In this document: one piece after another, positions 26,168-38,894 of the stretch
Position numbering within the stretch: the first letter of the stretch is position 1
Layout of the letters: each line of letters opens with the position of its first letter
The notes under the pieces: model-generated
What the model was told of the DNA's origin: nothing
Seen by the model: the letters and a program-made list of their open reading frames with translations, nothing else
Database searches by the model: none
Translations under genes and position numbers: made by a program
NCBI GenBank assembly: GCA_963402885.1
Contig: OY727094.1
Coordinates: 14,014,501-14,078,500 of the forward strand
DNA from: Antedon bifida
Lineage: Eukaryota; Echinodermata; Crinoidea; Comatulida; Antedonidae
Direction: 5' to 3'
DNA: 64,000 nucleotides

Positions 26168-28569
26168 GGGGCATTCCACAGTATTTTTTTGTTACGGACG
26201 GGACATTTTTGAGAATATAACTAGACATATCTTAGAAATAAAAAAGAATACAAAATTCAAAGTAGAATAAATGTATACATATATGGCCAATGTTTATTAT
26301 GAAAGTCAAAAAAAGAAAAAAGACTGTATAAAAAAACAAATGGACATGACTTTTGAGAAGGTTTACGTATTGTAATATTTCTCCTCATTTAAAAGAGATT
26401 TTAAAATTTGTTTTGTATTATTATGTTGCCAGATAGTTGTTTTAGATAACTGAATGTTAATTATAAAAATTGAACTGAAAATTTATTAATAAATATGATT
26501 TATATGTCGTTACGGACGGGACATTTCTAACGTCGCGGACAGGACAACTTTGTCCACGTTAAAAAATTGTACAATTTTGCTATTATAAAAATAAGTTTTT
26601 TACATCAATGTAATCTTTTATTTACAAATCAAAATATAATTCAACCTTTGAAACACTGTTTAAAAGTTTATGTCAAGTGAAAATATTAAAATTCATAAAT
26701 ATGAAATATTATTTATAAAATTAATTATTCGAAGAGTTATAACGAGAAGCAATATTGTAAAATGTTATCAAAATATTTATTTACACTAATATAAAAGTTA
26801 TGCTTGGCATATTAAACAAGACTTCAAGATATTAACACATTTAAGGCGAATCTTTAAAAATTGGCGTTGGCGTTTGATGTCTTTTGTGAATTTGTTAGTG
26901 GATCCAAGTTGTATCTGAAATTTCCTTCTATCCTTGCTTGGATTTAATAACTGTAGGCCTACTTCTATTAAAATTCAATCTTAATTATTTAGTATCTGAT
27001 TTATTTATAAAAGGTTCTTGGTTGCAAATTCACCAAAAAATGAAATCTACAAAGCGATGACCGCACCCAATACTCCCATTCATACTGGTCATGTTGTTTT
27101 GGATTTAGGTATTGTTCTTTTGTGGATTGTTATTTTAAATACAGACCACAATGTTTTGTGATTAATAAACAGTTAACACCTTTGTACAGTACTTTTCAGC
27201 CTACAGTACAAAAACACTTTTTAATTCTTACAATATTGTCATCACATCCATAAAAAAAATGTCCCATCCGTAACATTCAATAAATTTTGATGGTAATGTT
27301 TTTTTAATAAAAAAATACAAGTTTTAAAAAACTTGTTTAAATCTATTGCAATTTAATATCCTTAGGAGTTGAAAATTAAGATTTAAAATTAGGAATTAAA
27401 TAACAATTTTAAAGCCATTACTTCAATAAACACAAGTGAGGAAAAAACCCCAATCGAAATGTCTCAGAAGTAACAATTATGAATTTTGAAATGCAAGTAT
27501 GAAATTAATAAACAATTTTAATAAAATACTTTATTATGAATAATTGGAGCTTACTTTAAAAAAAAGTAACTGCAGTATATTTATGGGCAAAAATGTTAAC
27601 AAGATGCATGGTTTTATTATGAAATAAAAAGGATTTAAATGATATGTGCCGTCCTTAACAAAAATGTCTGTCCCGTGCCTACGAAAAATGTCATCCATAT
27701 ATTTTTGAATATGATATTTTCACCAAAAGTTTCAAAATATTTGTTTATAATGTATTGCATATAGTTTTAAAAGGAGAAAACAAAATATTAAATTGTGGTA
27801 TCAATACTTTTAACTGAAATGTAAAAAACACCATAAAACTACTATTAAAATTTTGCGGATGGGACAATTATGAATTTTGAAATGTACATATGAAATTTAA
27901 TAAACAAAATATGTGTTATAAAATGCTTGAATATGTACAATAGGGACATAGAGTAACTATATCTGGCAAAAAAATATTTAAAAGATGCATGGTTTGTGAA
28001 ATAATTAGGATTTAAATGATACGTCCCGTCCGTAACAAAAATGTCCCGTCCGTAACAATATATTTTTGAAATATGATATTTTCATCAAAATCTAAAATTT
28101 TCAAAAAATTTGTTCATAATATAATGAGATATAGTCCTCAGGAGGAGAAAATGAAATATCAAGATTTTTGCATCATTACTTTTAAAATAAATGTAAAAAA
28201 ACCGCCTAAAACGTCGCGGACGGGACATTTATGAATTTAAAATGGATGTATGAAATTAATAAACAACAAAATTTAAATTAAATACTTGATTATGTATTAT
28301 TGAGACATAAATTAACTATATCTGTTGAAAAAACAATATTAAGATGCATAGTTTATGAAATAAATAGGATTAAAAATGTCCCGTCCGTAACGCCAAATAT
28401 GACTTTTTCATATTTAATATTGAATAACTTAAAAAATCAATATCAGAAAAATAAAAAAAATGTTATTTAATAAACTTCAACATGTCTACTTTGAGAAATG
28501 GCCAAAAGTTACATCAAAATCAGTAAATGAAATTTTTAAACCCACGGACCAAATACTGTGGAATGCCCC
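26168..28569. mobile_element. 2.4-kb TIR element with repeated GTTACGGACGGGACA words
   Basis: The left end GGGGCATTCCACAGTATTT equals the reverse complement of the right end, with TATT outside both ends as the probable target duplication. A paralogous locus at 30.63-30.72 kb lacks the element, giving an empty site. Inside are many copies of a word close to GTTACGGACGGGACATTT, on both strands, near 26191, 26514, 26532 (CGTCGCGGACAGGAC), 27256, 27645, 27672, 28022, 28044, 28208 and 28377. No transposase or other reading frame is visible. Confidence 0.75.
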
Positions 28570-31004
28570 TATTCCAAACATTTTACTAATACTGTTTTTA
28601 TTCAGCTCTAGACCACCAGCAAATATCATGTAACAATTAAAGCTGAACTCTGGGATTCCCTTCCCTTCCCTAAAACAGGTGCAAGGAAATAAAATACAAT
28701 GCGATCCAACATAGGTTTCTTTAAAAAACATAACTGTTTTATGTGTTTCAAGAAATACACAAAAATTACTTAAGCATTTTTATTAAGACAATTTTACATT
28801 TCATGAATCCGAATGCATGATGAATAATGCTCTTGAAACAGGTTTGACTATAAAACCAAATATAATGCAATTTTAAAGTAATTTTCTTACTCTATGTAAT
28901 TAGGTATTGAATAAATCCATTATCAAACAAGGCATTAGTAGTTAATGATCAGAGGCAAGACAAAATCTAACCAACTGAATGTTCACAGGCAAAATCAAAG
29001 CTAATGATCATTTGAATTATTAATACAAACAAACTATAACAAAGTTGTGCTGTATGTACCCATTGAAATAAATGATATACAGTATGTAAAAATGGTTATT
29101 ATACCTGTAAACAATTAAGTAAAACTAAAACGTATACATTAGATAACCAGCTGCTGAATCAGACAATAAGCATTTCAAAAAACAACTTTGGCTTTTACTA
29201 TTAATAAATAAATTAATGCATTCCAGGGGCGGATCCAGGATTTTGTGAAAGGGGTGGGGGTGCAACTGTAAAGAGTTCACATCAACTCAGCCCAACCTTG
29301 GTTGAGGATGAGTTGAGGTACTAGCCTACTAAAATGGTGACATTTTCCCCATAGGCCTATTAAAAGCAATTAAAAGTAAAAGCGTCACAACAGGGAGCTT
29401 CAAGGTGCTTGTCCAGGAAAAGACACTCTCATATGTACAGTAGCATGCTACCAATGAGCAAAACGATCATACTTTTTCCCTCCAATAAACACACATGACT
29501 AATTGCAGGACGATATAACATTTTGTTGCCGATTTCATTCACTCAGTATTTAGTTTTTATTGCGCTGCATTCAAGTTCATTGCGAACATACATCTAGGGG
29601 AAGCCCCAAAAAAAGCGCAAAATTTAATGCTTATAGCTCAATATTTATTTACATCAATTTGTTGAAGAAATTAAATATATAAATATAAATAGATATTGAT
29701 ACAGTTGGGTGGATGGTCTAGAAAAAAAATAGGTTGCTATAATGTATACTACAGTACACAGTTACCACAGTTAGTGTACTATACTATTATTAACATATCC
29801 TCTATGATGATGATCTGTAGTTAACCCCAGCGTTCCATTTTTGAGTATACACTTTTATTTATGCTTACTGACTGCCAGCTAAACAATAGGTAGGCCTAGG
29901 GGCGGTTGTATGGCGGTGTCCTTTGTATGAATCGTTACGAATGGGATGCGGAGGGTGCGCCACTGCATTCTTACTTTGCTTGATAATAATAATAAATACA
30001 CTAAGTCAGAAAATGATTCCGACGCTTAGGAGTTTTGGAAGGTATACAATCTACGACTTAATTGAAGAAATTACAACATCAGTTTTAATATTGGTTAAAG
30101 ACACTTAGATCTGCAATTGTTGCCGTTTTGTAAAAATAATATATAACTTTAAAAACATTAAATGTGCATTTTATGGTTAATTATGATAAAAGAGAAAATT
30201 AATGCACTCCCTAAGCAACTCGCTTCGAAAGTTCTAGACGTTTGATCTAGCTTAGTTGGGCTTAGTTTTGTAGGCAAGACCAGGTATTTTAGCTGAAAAG
30301 TTACGGTTCTTTTATTTGTTTACCTTTTTATGTGACCGATCATCACCTCACAATATGAAATATCAATCTGCACGCGATGCATGTTGGGATTTAAAACAGG
30401 CCGCTAAAATTATTAGAATCAATTTTTTTTGTATAGTAATAGTATTTATTTTTACAAAAAACCTAGGTCTATATATAGTGTCTTTAAGTTTATCAGATTT
30501 GTTTATTTTGTAGTTTAATACAGAGAGGCACTGTGGGGATCAAGGGCTAGTTTTGGCAATGATTTACTGGAAAATGTAAATCAGCCCACATACATGGGCA
30601 GGCTAATGCTGGAAAATTTTAGGAATTATGGAATCTCTATGTGTCTGGGATTCATAAACAGCTCTAGACCACCAGCCAATGTCAAGTAACAAGTACAGCT
30701 AAACTCTGGGATTCCCTTTTAAAACGCATACTGACTTTATAAGTCAAGAAATTGCATTGCAAAATGAATTAAATCTCGGCATTTTTTAAATAGAATCGGT
30801 TGCCCTTCAAAAAATATGACAATTTTACATTTGACTCATACATTTTCATTCAATTATTTAGAATTTCCTTTCAAAATATAATTTCTTCGTAAATCTGTAT
30901 GCATGGTGACTAGATAAAAAACAATAAAGCCTAGAGATTGCACAGATTTTAGGCTCTGACATTCCTAATTAGGGGTGAAAGCAATTGCCCCTCCTATACT
31001 CTTA
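28570..31004. other. Non-coding stretch with duplicated segment and a hAT-like end
   Basis: At 28.57-28.70 kb and again at 30.66-30.72 kb the words CAGCTCTAGACCACCAGC and CTCTGGGATTCCCTT occur in order, marking an old duplication. At about 29224 the word AGGGGCGGATCCAGGATTTT followed by a G-rich run looks like an orphan terminus of a dispersed hAT-type family. No gene is supported. Confidence 0.55.
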
Positions 31005-31362
31005 AGGCCCATTTACACTAGGGCGATAACGATAAATAGATACAACAGTTTTCGTTCTAGAACTATAGGATAATCATTTATGCTGTATCTGATAAAAAAA
31101 AGAATTTTTAAAAATCTAATCAAATGACATCATGATCAATAAAAACAATAAAATCATTGTATTGTCCCGATATTATTGCTCTTACTATTAAATCATGACG
31201 TCATTTGATTGGACGTGTGTAAATATTATTTCATTAGAGGCAGCATAGATGATAATCCAGTTCTAGGATGAAAACTTTTTTAAATTCTTTTCTTTTTGAA
31301 AATGAAAAATGCATATTTATCTTTTTATTGTCAATCGTTATTGCCCTTGTGTAAATGGGCCT
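31005..31362. mobile_element. TTA-flanked MITE
   Basis: This is a 358-bp element with inverted ends: AGGCCCATTTACACTAGGGC on the left, AGGCCCATTTACACAAGGGC on the right (reverse complement), both continuing into (G/A)ATAACGAT. TTA lies outside both ends (31002-31004 and 31363-31365). The 3-bp TTA duplication fits a PIF/Harbinger origin. There is no coding capacity. Confidence 0.82.
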
Positions 31363-31365
31363 TTA

Positions 31366-32040
31366 ACCCCCTTCCCACAATTGTCATTTTTACATTTACA
31401 AAAATTGTTTGCTGCACTCAGATCCAAACAGTATTTCGGTGTTTATTTTCATTCATTTTATTTATCAGATTTGTAAATAAATAGATCTGATAATAGTTAG
31501 GGTAGTATTTCTTGCTTTAATATGAACTACAATGCAAACTTACAAATTACAGACTCAACTTGAAATCTTGATAACTATACTGACTTTACCAATCAACTCA
31601 AAATTCAACCAATTTGTAGCACTAACTGCCTACCACTACTTACAGTCTATTTTCATATTTAGTGTTCATTCACATAATATGCTTATTGACTTTAGCTATG
31701 ATGTCACAACAACTTTGCACGGTCTATTCACTTCTTTCTGTTGATGTACAATTCACAATACTCTGTGGAATTTCCTTTAGAATTCCGTTATTAAATTTCT
31801 ATAAAACCCCTAAAAAGTACTAGAGGGAAACAGTTTTTATTAGCAAATAATTGCTATTTTAGGCAAAAAAAATAAATAGTATTTTAATTTAATTACTACA
31901 CATTTTATTTATATTTCAATGTTTAGGGGCTAAACTTGATTAGTTTTAACTATTTTTTAGCCCTTCCCTTGATATAATTATTGTTATTATTTGTATGTTA
32001 CAATGTTTATAATTTATATTCATGAGTAAAAATTAAATGA
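31366..32040. other. Non-coding stretch containing half of a diverged duplication
   Basis: The segment at about 31528-31800 is a diverged copy of 34238-34510 (shared GCAAACTTACA, CTGACTTT, CACGGTCTAT, TTTAGAATTC words in order). No gene is supported. Confidence 0.5.
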
Positions 32041-33320
32041 AATTTAAAAGACCTACAGAAATCAATTGATATATACTATCTAACCTGTTACATGTTTAAA
32101 AGACTGACAGATCTACAGAAATCAATTGGTATACAAGATCTAACCTGTTACATGTTTAAAAGACTGACAGACCTACAGAAATCAATTGGTATACAAGATC
32201 TAACCTGTTACATGTTTAAAAGACTGACAGACCTACAGAAATCAATTGGTATACAAGATCTAACCTGTTACATGTTTAAAAGACTGACAGACCTACAGAA
32301 ATCAATTGGTATATAAGATCTAACCTGTTAAATGTCTAAAAGACTGACAGATCTACAGGAATCAATTGGTATACAAGATCTAACCTGTTACATGTCTAAA
32401 AGACTGACAGACCTACAGGAATCAATTGGTATATCAGATCTAACCTGTTAAATGTCTAAAAGACTGACAGACCTACAGAAATCAATTGGTATATAAGATC
32501 TAACCTGTTACATGTTTAAAAGACTGACAGATCTACAGGAATCAATTGGTATACAAGATCTAACCTGTTACATGTCTAAAAGACTGACAGACCTACAGAA
32601 ATCAATTGGTATATAAGATCTAACCTGTTACATGTTTAAAAGACTGACAGACCTACAGAAATCAATTGGTATACAAGATCTAACCTGTTAAATGTCTAAA
32701 AGACTGACAGATCTACAGAAATCAATTGGTATATAAGATCTAACCTGTTACATGTTTAAAAGACTGACAGACCTACAGAAATCAATTGGTATATAAGATC
32801 TAACCTGTTACATGTTTAAAAGACTGACAGACCTACAGAAATCAATTGGTATATCAGATCTAACCTGTTACATGTCTAAAAGACTGACAGACCTACAGAA
32901 ATCAATTGGTATATAAGATCTAACCTGTTACATGTTTAAAAGACTGACAGATCTACAGAAATCAATTGGTATACAAGATCTAACCTGTTACATGTCTAAA
33001 AGACTGACAGATCTACAGGAATCAATTGGTATATAAGATCTAACCTGTTACATGTTTAAAAGACTGACAGACCTACAGAAATCAATTGGTATACAAGATC
33101 TAACCTGTTACATGTCTAAAAGACTGACAGACCTACAGAAATCAATTGATATATAAGATCTAACCTGTTACATGTTTAAAAGACTGACAGACCTACAGAA
33201 ATCAATTGGTATACAAGATCTAACCTGTTACATGTTTAAAAGACTGACAGACCTACAGAAATCAATTGATATATAAGATCTAACCTGTTACATGTTTAAA
33301 AGACTGACAGACCTACAGAA
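32041..33320. repeat. 60-bp tandem array, about 21 units
   Basis: The unit contains AAAGACTGACAGACCTACAG, AAATCAATTGGTATACAAGA and TCTAACCTGTTACATGTTTA. Every unit is exactly 60 bp, so the phase never shifts over more than 1.2 kb. The first unit is more diverged. Variants alternate at a few sites: ACC/ATC, AGAAATC/AGGAATC, ATACAAG/ATATAAG/ATATCAG, TTTAAA/TCTAAA. Confidence 0.97.
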
Positions 33321-33445
33321 CCAACCAAGCAGCTTAAACGATACAGTATAGGCCTAACTTTACATTGACTAAGAAGTATACAATTTTATCAGGCTATCAA
33401 ACATGATATGTTAAAGGAAATAGAGTTAAACTATATTAAAGTGTT

Positions 33446-33905
33446 CTCCTAAATCTACATACTGGTGATCATTTTCTCTTTTAGGCTTTCTGTTGTTAAT
33501 CTACATACTGGTGATCATTTTCTATTTAGGCTTTCTGTTGTTAATCTACATACTGGTGATCATTTTCTATTTAGGCTTTCTGTTGTTAATCTACATACTG
33601 GTGATCATTTTCTCTTTAGGCTTTCTGTTGTTAATCTACATACTGGTGATCATTTTCTATTTAGGCTTTCTGTTGTTAATCTACATACTGGTGATCATTT
33701 TCTCTTTAGGCTTTCTGTTGTTAATCTACATACTGGTGATCATTTTCTATTTAGGCTTTCTGTTGTTAATCTACATACTGGTGATCATTTTCTCTTTAGG
33801 CTTTCTGTTGTTAATCTACATACTGGTGATCATTTTCTCTTTAGGCTTTCTGTTGTTAATCTACATACTGGTGATCATTTTCTCTTTTAGGCTTTCTGTT
33901 GTTTT
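33446..33905. repeat. 45-bp tandem array, about 10 units
   Basis: The unit is close to GGCTTTCTGTTGTTAATCTA plus CATACTGGTGATCATTTTCT plus (A/C)TTTA. Each is 45 bp, the first and last with one extra T. Two plus-strand frames stay open across it because 45 is a multiple of three. Each unit carries a splice-acceptor-like TTTTCTCTTTAGG or TTTTCTATTTAGG. Confidence 0.96.
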
Positions 33906-36900
33906 TCTATGCTGGCATTAACAACAGTTGTTTTTATTAGCTAGCACTGTCTGAATAAAATAAAATAAAACTTGTCAATCATGAGCAAAACTAACACAAA
34001 ATGTAAGTTTAACGTTAAATCTTTAAACATAGACATATCCTGTTGTAACAACCCATTTAATTTTCTTCTCTTGTATCCAAACATTTCAATTCTCAACCAG
34101 CTTATTTCAGCTTCCTTCTTCCTTAAAACTCTTACTCTTAATAATCAAAATTATAAAATAATAAAATCAAATTTATAAAATGTATCTATAAAACCAGCAA
34201 TATACTGTATTTCTTACTGTTTACATAACATCTACATTGCAAACTTACATATTATTGGCTAAACTGGAATAATCTGGTAATTCACAATAACTGGACTGAC
34301 TTTCTAGTTGTCTGAATTCAATCAATTCATAGCACCAACTGTCTACTCTTTAAAGTGTATTTCTATTATATAGTATTCACAATGAATAGTACCTAACTTT
34401 GATATTACAAAAACGTGTCCACGGTCTATGCACTTATTAAATATAGAAGCACAATACACAAGTATTCTATTGAATTCTTTAGAATTCTATACAATTCATT
34501 TACAAAACTCCTACACATGATTTCCTTTGGAATTGTAATACAAAACACAAGAAGTTGTTAAGTGTAGTATATAGACATAATATGATTCATACAAGTATCA
34601 TTAAAACAAGTTTCAATAGAAAATCATTGCTATACTGTAAGGCCTATAGCAAAAACATACCGTACTATGTTGTCTGACATTTCGGTGGTTGGCGCACTTT
34701 TATGAGAAGTCTTCTTCAATGCTTTGCTATTTCTGCTTTTGGTGGCAAGGTAACAACCACAAGAGGCACTGCTGCCCAGTTATGAACCTGCAAAATAAAA
34801 TAGATTACAGTAATGGCAGCTGTCTATGGAAATTAATGTTATTATGGCTTGGCACTAATGCAATTTATTAGTATGCAAATAATGAATGTTTGAGTTGTGG
34901 TGAGAAATGAATCATGAATTGAAAGATTGACTATTGTTAAAATAAGGTTGAACTGAGTTAAATAGAACAGTCAGTATTTCAACAGGAGGTTTTTTGAAAA
35001 GTTTGTTTAATCTTGAAAAACCATGATGCGGGCGAATACAAGATCAATAGAGGGCGGATACTCTACTATCAAGACCTATTAGTTACTATGATTCAATTCT
35101 GAAAATTACTCGTATTCTGCAGTGTGTGCCTGATATATGTGTATGTGTTACATCATAGTGGATATATTTATACTTTTACATTTCTAATTTACAATATCCC
35201 TGTAGTTTTCCATAATTAATTAAATGAAGTAAGTACTCGTCTAGGCTGACAACTCTCATAAATTATATGTGTCAATCGTTCCTTTAAAATGTTGTGTGTT
35301 GGGCTTGGAACAATTTGGTAAGGTAGAGAATGTGTTCATGATAAAAAATACCTCCCTGATACGAATGTAAGAAATGATGCTCTGCTAAAGGTATTAAACC
35401 AAGCTTTACAAACTTAAAAGGATGACATTGGGTAAAATGACTGGAAGAATTTTGGAGTTAAAAATAAATCTGAGAAAAAAATATTTGCAAAACCATGTAT
35501 AATCTTGTTGTATAGTGGGTTATACAATGGTTTAGCTTTTACAGCAATCTAATCAACCTGGACTGTAAGACTTTTCATGGTGTAATGGTATTTTCAATTG
35601 AGTCATTCGTTTATTCGTTTATGAATACTGGTGCACATTTACCACCACTCAGGAAATACAATCATGGAGGAAGTCTGTTTAAAGCCCCATTCCTTATGTT
35701 TTTTAGATCTAATTTAATAAGGTCACAAATTACATTCATCTTATCCTATTGCGATAACTTGTTTTGTCTTTAAACGGTTAAAAATGTGAAAAATAACCGA
35801 TTCAAATCAATTTAGTACTGCATTGTTTTTCTTTTTTTATCGTATTACCATAGAACGTACATTTAAGACAAGGAATGACCTGGTTTCATGCTTTTAAACT
35901 TGTTAACATCAAAACACGTAGGCAATGGGACTTTGAGGATGGGATACCTTCCATCAGTGGTTTACATCAACACAATTGCGGCACACTAGTAATAGACTAA
36001 TGTATAAAATTGCTTTTAAATATCGTTTATTTATTAAATAAAAAATATTATAACAATATAGACATGTCAGAATGAAGAAGTAATAACGAGAAATTAAAAA
36101 AATTAAATTTCATATACATTTTAGGGTAAATTCATGGAAAGTCTGTTTTTCAGCAGCTTAGGGAAGCTCATTAATATTCATGAGATACTCACAAAGTCAC
36201 GTCATCAGTGGATTCCAAACTCGTATACGTTGTGTTTGTCAACTAATTTACATCTCTCTCCCCCTGTCAAACGACGACCACCCGATCATTGTGAAATACA
36301 TTTTTTGTAGATTTTCTAAGCTAGGCCTAAAGTGTAATAATAACAGTAGTAGCATATATTTATTTGACATTTAATGAAATACAAAATTTAGTACAGATTA
36401 CGGAGTCATAAATTATATACTATTTTTATACCTCGAATAGTACAGATCGGCTTCACGTACTAGGCTAGGCCTAGCCTAAATCATTTTTTTTTCATGGGTG
36501 AGAGCCATTCTGACTAGGGATTCTATGCCACGATGGCTACGTTAAAACATTGGGGCCCATCATGGGCCTAGCTAGCCTACTACTAAACGATTGGCCCATA
36601 AATAACAAAACTCGGTGGATTCCAAACCCATCCTATCAACCAAACTCCTATTACAATCTAAACCTAAAACATATCGGCTGTAAATATTGAGGTAAAACAA
36701 GGTCCGATCGCCGTCCGCACGTATGGTGTCCCGATCGTTTAAGTAGGCCTAAAATAAGCCTAGTTTACTCTCCAAAAAAGCGGATACTGCATCAAGCAAG
36801 TATACCAGGTAGTAGGAAGGAGACCTAGCCGATCCGGCCCAGATAAAAATTGAGCTAGCTAGTGTAGTAGACCCTATGCCAATTGATACTACCAGGCCTT

Positions 36901-38426
36901 TTACTATAGGCTACACTTGTTAAAATTAGCAATACTTATGTTTACAAATATTCCAACTCTCTCATTCGAGCTATATTATCTATACCATTCCGGTAGGTCG
37001 AGTCGACCTCCAATCAAATACTGTACATCGTTCTTGTTGTGATTATAGACGGGGTATACTCGACCCGACCAGTTTGGTATTGTATACGTTATCTGCTTAT
37101 CACGTCACGATGCCAGGCATGGGGCGAGAGAGCACGTGTATCTTATATAAATTGAAACTTTTACCGTTCAAGAGACAAACAAATATATTTTACATTTTTT
37201 ACTATTCATTTTAAACCCCCCTTTAAGTTGTAGGTATTCAATCTTAAAATTCAAAATTAAAAGTCTTCTTGCATACCTCGCCAGTCGGAAAACTGCTGTG
37301 ATATACTGCTGTTACAGTAAGAAAGACAGGTAGTAGTACCTAAATCTCAGCTAGCTAGCTAGCTAGGCCCTAGTGAGGGCGGATCGGGGGCTTAACTTTA
37401 GCCTACATACTTACTACACAGCCTACTATAAGGCTAAACTCATTCTTGTCTTGCTAGCTTAATATTTATTAATAGGCTTAGGCCCCTGTATTGGAATGGC
37501 CTATTGTTATCCTGTGAACAACAGTCACTGATGCTTTACTTTACCACCATAAAATATGTAATAAATTATTACCGGTAACTAAAGTTCAAAATATGTCAAC
37601 AGTCATGGCTCCTGAAAACTTTTTTGTGCCCACACGTACACGTGTCCTACGACCTCTGCCGACGACTACCAGTACTTAAAGAGATGACCTGAAATCTTAA
37701 AAATACGTACCTGGAAAATTACTGAAATGACGTAATGTTAATCAAATTAAAAAAGTAGGCGTAATACCCATAATACAAATTTATCTAATTAAAAAAAAAA
37801 ATCAATCTAAAACAGGATCATGGTTGAGATCACTGCAAGTCAGGATATACTATGTAATAAATATTGCAGACCTATCGGTAGGGATGTGCCCCTATTCATA
37901 TCATCAATCGATCATCAAGTGTCTTAATCATTTTAATCTATTAACTAATTACTAAAAGACGCGTAATTTGGAATGACTATGATTGATGACAAATAATTCA
38001 TACATCATCAATTAAATCATCTATTTATCATCAAATAATCAGATATATCTTTTATGACCATAAGCTATAAAAGGTGTCTTCCCAAATCGTTTCATATTTA
38101 AGTTTTTTATTACGTTTTTTTTAAATTTTGTTCAATGTTACATCCTAATCATGATTTTTAATCAAATTATTATCGCAAAATTATTTTTTTCATTATTTTA
38201 GGTGTCAACATAGGCCTAATCATCGAAATGTAATTATTTTGGCCACGTTAAATACAGATGCCATTTAAATGTCACATTATAGTTATCCATTTTGACAAAA
38301 ATAAATTTACCTGAAAAACTGTAAGTTTAAAAATAGTCAAATTGCTGCAAGCATTAACCATTTTATTTTGTCATTTGTAATTTTTTGACGGAAGTGATTA
38401 ACTTATTAAAACTACAAAATAACCTA
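33906..38426. other. Non-coding stretch
   Basis: Apart from one weak exon candidate on the minus strand at 34661-34787 and the second half of the diverged duplication (34238-34510), no gene is supported. From 36.4 to 37.5 kb the sequence is rich in AGGCCTAG and CTAGCTAG words. Confidence 0.5.
34661..34787 (-). other. Candidate host exon with start codon (weak)
   Basis: On the minus strand a pyrimidine tract ending TTTTATTTTGCAG precedes a 127-bp segment that ends in ACG followed by GTATGT, a good donor. One frame is open from a TAA near its start and contains KALKKTSHKSAPTTEMSDNI. The internal ATG would give MSDNIVR before the donor. This could be a 5' exon of a gene whose other exons I cannot identify, or chance splice signals. 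Confidence 0.22.
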
Positions 38427-38570
38427 CCGTATTTATTCGAATAAACGCCCCGCTTTGAATGACGCCCCGCGTCCTCCATAAAACATCGTTTGAAATCAAC
38501 GCCCACCCTTCCACCTCATCAAATAATAAACGCCCCGGGGCATTTTTCCCTCAAATAACGCTCCGTTATT
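38427..38570. mobile_element. Orphan terminus of a pogo-like element
   Basis: The segment begins TA then CCGTATTTATTCGAATAAAC, followed by repeated ACGCCCCG words (GACGCCCCGCGTCC, AAACGCCCCGGGGC). Its CCGTATT start and TA flank match the ends of the pogo-like element at 5.5 kb in style. No partner end is visible downstream, so this is a truncated copy. Confidence 0.5.
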
Positions 38571-38894
38571 ATTATTAGGCCTACTCTTCCTAAATAGATC
38601 TATCAATATACCTTTTTCAAACAAAGCTTGAAATTTAGGCTTAACGACGGTACACTCATAACATTTGAACAATAAAAACCAAATAAAAACAGCAAAGGTC
38701 ATCTACAAATTACATCTTTCCCAATAAGTTAAATTGGAGGAAGAAAAGACTTTCTATTAGGTTCAATATTCCGTCGTGGATAAGTGACCAGCTCGGATTG
38801 TTTGCGATATATTTATGAAGGGGTCTGATATAACTAAATTAAATTTCATTAGTTTCCTAATTCATTCTTCATTTTCGCTATTACCTTTAATTTT

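Noticed and set aside
32041..33320. CRISPR-like regular array
   Set aside because: There are no unique spacers; the whole 60-bp unit repeats, and the genome is eukaryotic.
33465..33921. Two overlapping ~140-codon frames, one strongly hydrophobic
   Set aside because: By-products of the 45-bp array. The hydrophobic one is merely translation of T-rich units.
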